A stretch of 11,466 nt of DNA, from assembly GCA_029266935.1 (NCBI GenBank), contig JAQSVY010000016.1:1-11466 (forward strand), read 5' to 3'. The stretch is from Burkholderiales bacterium (lineage in GTDB: Bacteria > Pseudomonadota > Gammaproteobacteria > Burkholderiales > SG8-39). Positions 4,548 through 11,466 of this stretch are shown here, piece by piece. Each line of letters opens with the position of its first letter. Position 1 is the first letter of the stretch. Both the position numbers and the translations under genes were made by a program. Below the pieces are notes generated by a model. The model searched no databases. It saw only the letters and a list, made by a program, of their open reading frames with translations, and was not told where the DNA came from.

Positions 4548-6451
4548 TGGGAGGCCGGGATCACTTCGAGAAGCTGAACGCCCGCCAGCGCGAGGCGGCC
4601 TGCTTCGGCGCCGGGCCGCTGCTCATCCTCGCCGGGGCGGGTACCGGCAAGACCAACACGCTCGCGCATCGCGTCGCGCACCTCATCCTGAAGGGGTGCG
4701 CTCCAGAAAGGATCCTCCTGCTGACGTTCTCCCGCCGCGCCGCAGTGGAGATGACGCGACGCGCGCGCCGCATCGTCGGCGCGGCCGTGTCGGCCGACGT
4801 GCGCCTGCCCTGGTCGGGCACCTTCCACTCCATCGCCAACCGGCTGCTGCGCACGCACGCCTCGCGCATCGGCCTCGAGCCCTCCTTCAGCGTGCTCGAC
4901 CGCGCCGACGCCGCCGACCTCATGGACGTGGCTCGCCACGAGCTCGGCTACTCGAAGGCCGAGCGCCGCTTCCCGCGCAAGGACACCTGTGTCGCGATTT
5001 ACTCACATGTGGTCAATACAAGAACCAATTTACGAGCTTCGCTGGAAGCGGCTTTCCCCTGGTGTCTCGAGTGGGAGGAGGAGCTGCCGCAGCTCTACCG
5101 CGCCTACGTCGAGAAGAAGCTGGCGAGCCAGGCGCTCGACTATGACGACTTGCTCCTCTACTGGCACGAGATGCTGGCGGACGAGCGCCTCGCGCGCGAG
5201 ATCGGCGGCGCCTTCGACCACATCCTGGTCGACGAGTACCAGGACACGAACAGCCTGCAGGCCGGCATCCTCGCGCGGCTCAAGCCCGGCGGCGAGGGCG
5301 TCACGGTGGTCGGCGACGACGCGCAGGCGATTTACTCGTTTCGCGGCGCCACGGTAGAGAACATCCTGTCTTTCGCCAGAAGATCCTCCTGTGTAGAGCT
5401 TCAGGAAAACTACCGCTCGACGCAGGCGATCCTGGACGCGGCGAACGCGCTCATCGGCAAGAGCCTGCGCGCGGTGAAGCCGCAGGGCGGGAAGCCGCGC
5501 TACGTCACCGTGATCGACGACCAGGCGCAGGCGAGCTACGTGGTCGGCCGCGTGCTCGAAGCGCGCGAGCGGGGCATCGAGCTCAAGCGCCAGGCGGTGC
5601 TCTTCCGCAACTCCCACCACAGCGACGTGCTGGAGCTCGAGCTCGTGCGCCGCAACATCCCCTACGTGAAGTACGGCGGCCTCAAGTTCCTCGAGGCGGC
5701 GCACGTGAAGGACATGCTCGCGGTGCTGCGCTGGGCCGACAACCCGAAGAACCGTGTGGCGGCATTCAGGGCCTTGCAGCTTCTGCCCGGCGTCGGGCCG
5801 GCAAAGGCAGAGAAGCTCTTCCAGCATTGGGAGTCTGCCGACCCGGGCTTCGTGAGCCTCCTCAGAGATCTCTTTAACCCGCAAACCCCGTGGGCAGGCC
5901 AGGTCGGGCGGGTGCGCCAATGGTACGAGCCGCACCTCGAGCGCCTGTACGAGCAGGCGCAGGTCAGGGCGGGGGACCTTCTCCAACTGGAGCGGATCTC
6001 GGCGAATTTCGCGTCCCGGGAGCAATTCCTGAGCGAGCTGGCGCTCGACCCGCCCGCCGCCACGGGCGACCTCGCGGGCGCGCCGCACCTGGACGAGGAT
6101 TACCTCGTCCTCTCCACCGTGCACTCGGCCAAGGGCCAGGAATGGGACGCGGTGTTCGTGCTCAACGTCGCCGACGGCAGCTTCCCGAACGAGTTCTCGA
6201 CCGGGCGCGCGGAGCTCATCGAGGAGGAGCGGCGGCTCCTCTACGTGGCGATGACGCGCGCGAAGAGCGACCTAGAGCTCATCGCCCCGCTCAAGTACTA
6301 CATCACGCAGCAGTCGCGCATGGGCGATCGGCACGTGTATGGCGCGCGCAGCCGCTTTGTCACTGAGGCGGTGATGTCGTGCCTGGAGCCTGTGTCAGTC
6401 GCCGAAGAACCCGTTGTAAAAATTGCAGCTAGGCTGCGCGCGATGTGGTGA
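4547..6451 (+). CDS. UvrD/Rep-like superfamily 1A DNA helicase
   Basis: The 634-residue protein is shorter than typical UvrD (about 720). All helicase motifs are present in order: Q motif L-N-A-R-Q-R-E-A (10-17), Walker A AGAGTGKT (29-36), motif Ia L-L-L-T-F-S-R-R-A-A-x-E-M (57-69), motif II V-D-E-Y-Q-D (228-233), motif III V-V-G-D-D-A-Q-A-I-Y-S-F-R-G-A (254-268), motif IV N-Y-R-S-T (288-292), motif V T-V-H-S-A-K-G-x-E-W (524-533) and motif VI E-E-E-R-R-L-L-Y-V-A-M-T-R-A-K (559-573). A helix-hairpin-helix-like LLPGVGPAKA (412-421) sits in the 2B region. It should be an ATP-driven 3'-5' DNA translocase acting in repair or at replication forks. No PcrA-type C-terminal Tudor extension or nuclease domain is seen, so it is not RecB/AddA. 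It is distinct from the housekeeping UvrD by size, though that cannot be proved here. Confidence 0.92.
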   Translation: MGGRDHFEKLNARQREAACFGAGPLLILAGAGTGKTNTLAHRVAHLILKGCAPERILLLTFSRRAAVEMTRRARRIVGAAVSADVRLPWSGTFHSIANRLLRTHASRIGLEPSFSVLDRADAADLMDVARHELGYSKAERRFPRKDTCVAIYSHVVNTRTNLRASLEAAFPWCLEWEEELPQLYRAYVEKKLASQALDYDDLLLYWHEMLADERLAREIGGAFDHILVDEYQDTNSLQAGILARLKPGGEGVTVVGDDAQAIYSFRGATVENILSFARRSSCVELQENYRSTQAILDAANALIGKSLRAVKPQGGKPRYVTVIDDQAQASYVVGRVLEARERGIELKRQAVLFRNSHHSDVLELELVRRNIPYVKYGGLKFLEAAHVKDMLAVLRWADNPKNRVAAFRALQLLPGVGPAKAEKLFQHWESADPGFVSLLRDLFNPQTPWAGQVGRVRQWYEPHLERLYEQAQVRAGDLLQLERISANFASREQFLSELALDPPAATGDLAGAPHLDEDYLVLSTVHSAKGQEWDAVFVLNVADGSFPNEFSTGRAELIEEERRLLYVAMTRAKSDLELIAPLKYYITQQSRMGDRHVYGARSRFVTEAVMSCLEPVSVAEEPVVKIAARLRAMW

Positions 6452-6566
6452 CGGCCTTCCCCGACGTGGATCGGTTCACTTACCGAAACCATGACGTAAT
6501 TTTCCCTAGTCCTCTGTCATTACTCTGGCTACACTTCGTCACGTTCTAAGCTGATGGAGGACGTAG
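6452..6566 (+). other. Intergenic region upstream of the hydrolase gene
   Basis: This stretch is less GC-rich than its surroundings. A -10-like TACACT is at 6530-6535 with no good -35 at 16-18 bases. GATGGAGG (6553-6560) is a good ribosome binding site 6 bases before the GTG start at 6567. No hairpin terminator for the helicase is apparent. Confidence 0.4.
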
Positions 6567-7745
6567 GTGAAGGGAGGACGAGAACTGGTCCGGGCGGCGA
6601 TCTTGTGCGCCGCAACCCTGTTCGGCACGCTCGGCTCCGGCGCCATCGCGCAGGAGGAGAAGTCATATATGGGGCCGCGCCTGATCCAGGAGAAAGTGAA
6701 GATCCTGGCCGGCGACGGCCGCTACGCCATCGCGGCGACGATCCTGCGCCCTGAAGGCGACGGCCCGTTCGGCGCGGTGGTCCTCAACCACGGTGTTTCC
6801 GCCTCGGCGCGCGAGCGCGCCAGGGAATCGTCCGACCTGCTGATCGGCGCCGCCGCGGTGTTCGCGCGCCGCGGCTACATGGTGATCATGCCGCTGCGCC
6901 GTGGCTTCGGCGCCACCGGCGGCGCGATGGCCGAGGATCCGGGCTCATGCGCGAATCCGGACTACGCACGCGCCGAGAGCAATGCGGCCGACGACGTGAT
7001 GACCGCCTACAACTATGCGCGCTCGCTGCCCTTCGTGGACGGCTCGCGCATGATCCTCGCCGGTCAGTCGGCCGGCGCGATGGTGGCGCTCTTCACCGCC
7101 GGCACGCGCCAGCCGCAGGGCCTGACCGCGGTGCTCGGCTTCGCCGCCGGCCGCGGCGGCGACCCGGTCTCGAGCCCCGGCGTGCCCTGCGCAGTCGAGC
7201 CGGTAGCGCGCGTGCTCGATCGCCTCGGCAAGCAGGTGAAGGTGCCGGTGCTCTTCCACTACGCCGAGAACGACCGCTTCTTCAACGCGAAAACCTCGAA
7301 GCTCTGGTTCGAGCGCTTCGCCGCCGGCGGCGCCAAGGCCGAGTACGTGCTGCAGCCCGCCTTCGGCACCGACGGGCACTACCTCTTCGGCAGCACGGTC
7401 GGCGTGCGCTACTGGCTGCCGGCTGTCGAACGCTTCCTCGGCCAGCACGGCGTGCAGTTCGCGCGCATGGACGCCGACGAGCCCGACCGCCGCACGCTGC
7501 TTGCCGTCGACCGGCTGCCCAACGTGAAGACCGATGCCTGCCGCAACCTCTACCGCGCGTTCCTCGAGTCGCCTGGGCCGCGCGCCTATGCGGTGAGCGA
7601 CGACGGCCGCTGCGGCTTCGCCGGCGGCGTGAACGACGCTCGCGACGCGGCGGTGCGCCAGTGCGGCACCGTGGCCAAGGGCAACTGCATGATTTACGCC
7701 GTCGACGACACCGTGATCTGGAAAGAAGCCATGGCCGGACAGTAG
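6567..7745 (+). CDS. Secreted alpha/beta hydrolase with fused Cys-containing C-terminal module
   Basis: The protein has 392 residues, with GTG start at 6567 supported by GATGGAGG. Residues 1-28 are a Sec signal (R5/R9, hydrophobic core, A-I-A cleavage after 28), so the enzyme is periplasmic or secreted. The alpha/beta-hydrolase core (about 38-295) has the nucleophile elbow G-Q-S-A-G (Ser168), Asp236 in Y-A-E-N-D-R and His271 in T-D-G-H-Y, a complete Ser-Asp-His triad. V-V-L-N-H-G (71-76) likely leads to the oxyanion hole. The fold resembles dienelactone hydrolase/peptidase-like esterases; the substrate is unknown. Residues about 310-386 form a separate module, with A-Y-A-V-S-D-D-G (340-347) and C-M-I-Y-A-V-D-D-T-V-I-W (374-385). 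Four cysteines (325, 349, 366, 374) suit periplasmic disulfides. This module resembles small domains seen at the ends of other secreted proteobacterial proteins; its role is unknown. Three in-frame stops (TAG TAA TAG) end the gene. Confidence 0.88.
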   Translation: MKGGRELVRAAILCAATLFGTLGSGAIAQEEKSYMGPRLIQEKVKILAGDGRYAIAATILRPEGDGPFGAVVLNHGVSASARERARESSDLLIGAAAVFARRGYMVIMPLRRGFGATGGAMAEDPGSCANPDYARAESNAADDVMTAYNYARSLPFVDGSRMILAGQSAGAMVALFTAGTRQPQGLTAVLGFAAGRGGDPVSSPGVPCAVEPVARVLDRLGKQVKVPVLFHYAENDRFFNAKTSKLWFERFAAGGAKAEYVLQPAFGTDGHYLFGSTVGVRYWLPAVERFLGQHGVQFARMDADEPDRRTLLAVDRLPNVKTDACRNLYRAFLESPGPRAYAVSDDGRCGFAGGVNDARDAAVRQCGTVAKGNCMIYAVDDTVIWKEAMAGQ

Positions 7746-7773
7746 TAATAGCCCGGAAGTACGCAAACAAACT

Positions 7774-7799
7774 AAAAACCCCGCCTCGGCGGGGTTTTT
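7774..7799. terminator. Strong bidirectional intrinsic terminator
   Basis: A five-A run, a GC stem CCCCGC (7779-7784) pairing with GCGGGG (7789-7794) around a four-base CTCG loop, and a five-T run (7795-7799) form a symmetric hairpin. It ends both the hydrolase transcript (plus) and the 48-residue gene (minus), whose stop is only 3 bases away at 7803. Confidence 0.92.
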
Positions 7800-7802
7800 G
7801 TT

Positions 7803-7949
7803 TCAGGCCGGTACGGGATCCGGCTGCTTCACGTCCTTGTCTCTCTCGGGCGCCGGCTTGGGCGCCAGGCGCTCCTTGGACTTCTCCGCTTCCCTGCGCG
7901 CCTCCTCGGCGCGTTGCCGCAGATACTCCTGCTCGAACTCGAAGCACAT
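7803..7949 (-). CDS. 48-residue charged small protein, uncharacterised
   Basis: ATG at 7949 is preceded by AAAGGAGGT (complement of 7954-7962), close to a perfect anti-16S match, four bases upstream; this is the strongest ribosome binding site in the window. The product begins M-C-F-E-F-E-Q-E-Y-L-R-Q-R and continues with an E/R/K-rich amphipathic helix (6-28), A-E-E-A-R-R-E-A-E-K-S-K-E-R-L. It then turns into a proline-rich tail, A-P-K-P-A-P-E-R (29-36), ending P-D-P-V-P-A. No signal peptide or membrane segment is seen. It is divergent from ppc with 50 bases between starts and ends at the shared terminator. The combination of strong start signal, own terminator and ordered composition argues for a real gene. 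Cys2 and the charged helix could mediate protein binding; function unknown. Confidence 0.78.
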   Translation of the reverse strand: MCFEFEQEYLRQRAEEARREAEKSKERLAPKPAPERDKDVKQPDPVPA

Positions 7950-7987
7950 GGGGACCTCCTTTCGGTTCGAGCGACCAATCGTACGCC

Positions 7988-7999
7988 TAAAATCGAAAA

Positions 8000-8000
<1 letters not shown>
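7988..8000 (+). promoter_or_regulatory. Candidate ppc -10 element with start at the GTG
   Basis: TAAAAT (7988-7993) matches TATAAT at 5/6. Transcription would start about 7 bases later at 8000, the first base of the ppc GTG. No recognisable Shine-Dalgarno lies between. The -35 is poor (TTCGAG at 7966-7971, 16-base spacer). Confidence 0.35.
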
Positions 8001-10700
<2,700 letters not shown>

Positions 10701-10708
<8 letters not shown>

Positions 10709-11003
10709 GGACTATCGTGGAAAAGCGTTGAAGATCCTGCCGTGGATCTGCGCGCGCTGCGCGCGCGAATTCAGCGGCAAGCGCGTGCGCGAGCTTACCG
10801 TGCACCACAAGGACGGCAACCACGACAACAACCCGCCCGACGGCTCGAACTGGGAGCTCTTGTGCATCTACTGCCATGAAAACGAGCACGCGCGGGTCGA
10901 GGATGCGCGTGCCGGCGGCTCGCGCGAGGCGCAGGTCGAGCCGGCCAAGCACCGCCCGCTCGCGCAGCTCCATCAGCTCATCAGGAAGAACAAGAAGACC
11001 TGA
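10701..11003 (+). CDS. yajD: HNH nuclease-family protein, YajD homologue
   Basis: The protein has 100 residues from GTG at 10701. D-K-D-Y-R-G-K-A-L-K-I-L-P-W-I-C-A-R-C corresponds in order to the E. coli YajD segment (E-S-G-Y-R-E-K-A-L-K-I-Y-P-W-V-C-G-R-C), and E-L-T-V-H-H-K-D-G-N-H-x-N-N-P-x-D-G-S-N-W-E-L-L-C follows the same template. A zinc site is implied by two C-x-x-C pairs (C17/C20 and C61/C64), and the HNH core by V-H-H then N-H-D-N-N and the final H-E-N-E-H. HNH proteins of this type are presumed metal-dependent nucleases; YajD's substrate is, to my knowledge, not established. The start overlaps ppc by 8 bases with no strong ribosome binding site, implying translational coupling. A longer upstream frame is an artefact of ppc coding. 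Confidence 0.9.
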
Positions 11004-11007
11004 ATCT

Positions 11008-11022
11008 ACCCCTGTCAGGGGT
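11008..11022. terminator. Short hairpin between convergent genes
   Basis: ACCCCTG-T-CAGGGGT is a palindrome folding to a 5-bp stem with a TGTCA loop. It lies just after the yajD-like stop and before the end of the minus-strand small membrane protein gene. No T-run follows on either strand, so termination is uncertain. Confidence 0.4.
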
Positions 11023-11039
11023 TGGCAAGGCACAAGCCA

Positions 11040-11321
11040 TCAGAGCCCGCGGCAACGGTCTTCGATGAACTGGCGCGTCTGCTCGAGCGCGGTGTCCTTG
11101 CCGTTCGCCCAGCCTTCGAGCTCCCTGACCTTCGCGCGTGCCTCGGCACATTGCTCCGCGAGCGAGGTGTCGGCGCCTGCGTAGCGCTTGTGGGGATCGT
11201 AACGCTCCTTGCTGGCCGCGGCCGGCGTCTCGGCGCGCTGCCCGATGAACTCGTCCAGCATGCCCTTGTGCCAGGCGTACGCCAGGCCGATGACCAGCGC
11301 GATGAAGACGATCTTGCCCAT
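11040..11321 (-). CDS. Small membrane-anchored protein of unknown function
   Basis: The protein has 93 residues. GGGGAG lies just upstream of ATG 11321. Residues 2-16 (G-K-I-V-F-I-A-L-V-I-G-L-A-Y-A) form one hydrophobic segment, either a membrane anchor or an uncleaved signal. The rest is hydrophilic: an A/E/K-rich linker (30-50), then a probable coiled helix, A-E-Q-C-A-E-A-R-A-K-V-R-E-L-E-G-W (55-71), and an end E-D-R-C-R-G-L. Two cysteines (58 and 90) could pair if exported. The gene follows the Nudix gene by 29 bases on the same strand, so an operon is likely. No family recognised. Confidence 0.75.
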   Translation of the reverse strand: MGKIVFIALVIGLAYAWHKGMLDEFIGQRAETPAAASKERYDPHKRYAGADTSLAEQCAEARAKVRELEGWANGKDTALEQTRQFIEDRCRGL

Positions 11322-11350
11322 GGGCTCCCCTTTGCGGGGAGAGTCTACGC

Positions 11351-11466
11351 CTAGCCGCCGGAGATGGTGCGCCTTGCCCAGTCGAGGACGATGGCGAGGC
11401 GCGGCGGCAGGAGCTCCTCGGCCTCCTCGTAGGTGACCCAGCGGTACTCGTGGTGCTCGGGGCGGC
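11351..11466 (-). CDS. Nudix hydrolase, C-terminal fragment cut by window edge
   Basis: The last 37 codons are visible, ending with TAG at 11351-11353. They read R-P-E-H-H-E-Y-R-W-V-T-Y-E-E-A-E-E-L-L-P, then R-L-A-I-V-L-D-W-A-R-R-T-I-S-G-G. The E-H-x-E-Y-R-W-V-x-x-x-E-A motif is typical after the Nudix box in proteins hydrolysing nucleoside diphosphate-linked compounds (dinucleoside polyphosphatase or NudB-type). The catalytic Nudix box itself lies beyond the edge, so the substrate cannot be assigned. It precedes the small membrane protein gene. Confidence 0.7.
   Translation of the reverse strand, partial: RPEHHEYRWVTYEEAEELLPPRLAIVLDWARRTISGG

Noticed and set aside
4985..5045. AT-richer patch in the helicase gene as a sign of inserted DNA
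   Set aside because: The reading frame continues without break and the encoded stretch looks like part of the family; the dip is short.

Overview
The window is GC-rich DNA that looks like a betaproteobacterial chromosome (Burkholderiales/Nitrosomonadales type, possibly an environmental genome). The grounds are the style of the phosphoenolpyruvate carboxylase, the HNH protein resembling E. coli YajD, the Crp/Fnr family members and the uniform GC-rich codon use. No phage, transposon, CRISPR array, tRNA or rRNA is visible. Lineage is inferred from protein resemblance only.

Layout. (1) 2-895 (-): a sensor histidine kinase with an RsbRD_N-like sensory region, cut by the left edge before its ATP-binding glycine boxes. 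(2) 1042-1353 (+): a BON-domain lipoprotein read divergently from the kinase across a region with TACG-containing repeats. (3) 1365-2891 (-): two tandem paralogous Crp/Fnr-type regulators. (4) 3006-3781 (+): a single-PAS-domain gene broken by a one-base frameshift, immediately followed (TAG/ATG) by a small alpha/beta protein of unknown function. (5) 3829-4460 (-): a ribbon-helix-helix antitoxin and PIN-domain toxin pair with a 4-nt overlap. (6) 4547-6451 (+): a UvrD/Rep-like superfamily 1 helicase, apparently from a leaderless promoter with a palindrome in its spacer. (7) 6567-7745 (+): a secreted alpha/beta hydrolase fused to a Cys-containing C-terminal module, followed by a strong bidirectional terminator. 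(8) 7803-7949 (-): a 48-residue charged protein with a near-perfect ribosome binding site. (9) 8000-11003 (+): ppc and an overlapping yajD-like HNH gene. (10) 11040-11466 (-): a small membrane-anchored protein and the C-terminal end of a Nudix hydrolase.

How the parts fit. The left 3.8 kb is a sensing and stress neighbourhood (kinase, OsmY-like BON lipoprotein, two Crp-fold regulators with atypical effector pockets, PAS protein, small partner protein). Joint function is inferred only from proximity. The toxin-antitoxin pair sits between this block and the helicase. The right half is housekeeping: PEP carboxylase makes oxaloacetate and is translationally coupled to yajD. The best candidates for something new are the left signalling block, the two apparently leaderless genes and the 48-residue protein opposite ppc. 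I do not see a convincing complete new system.
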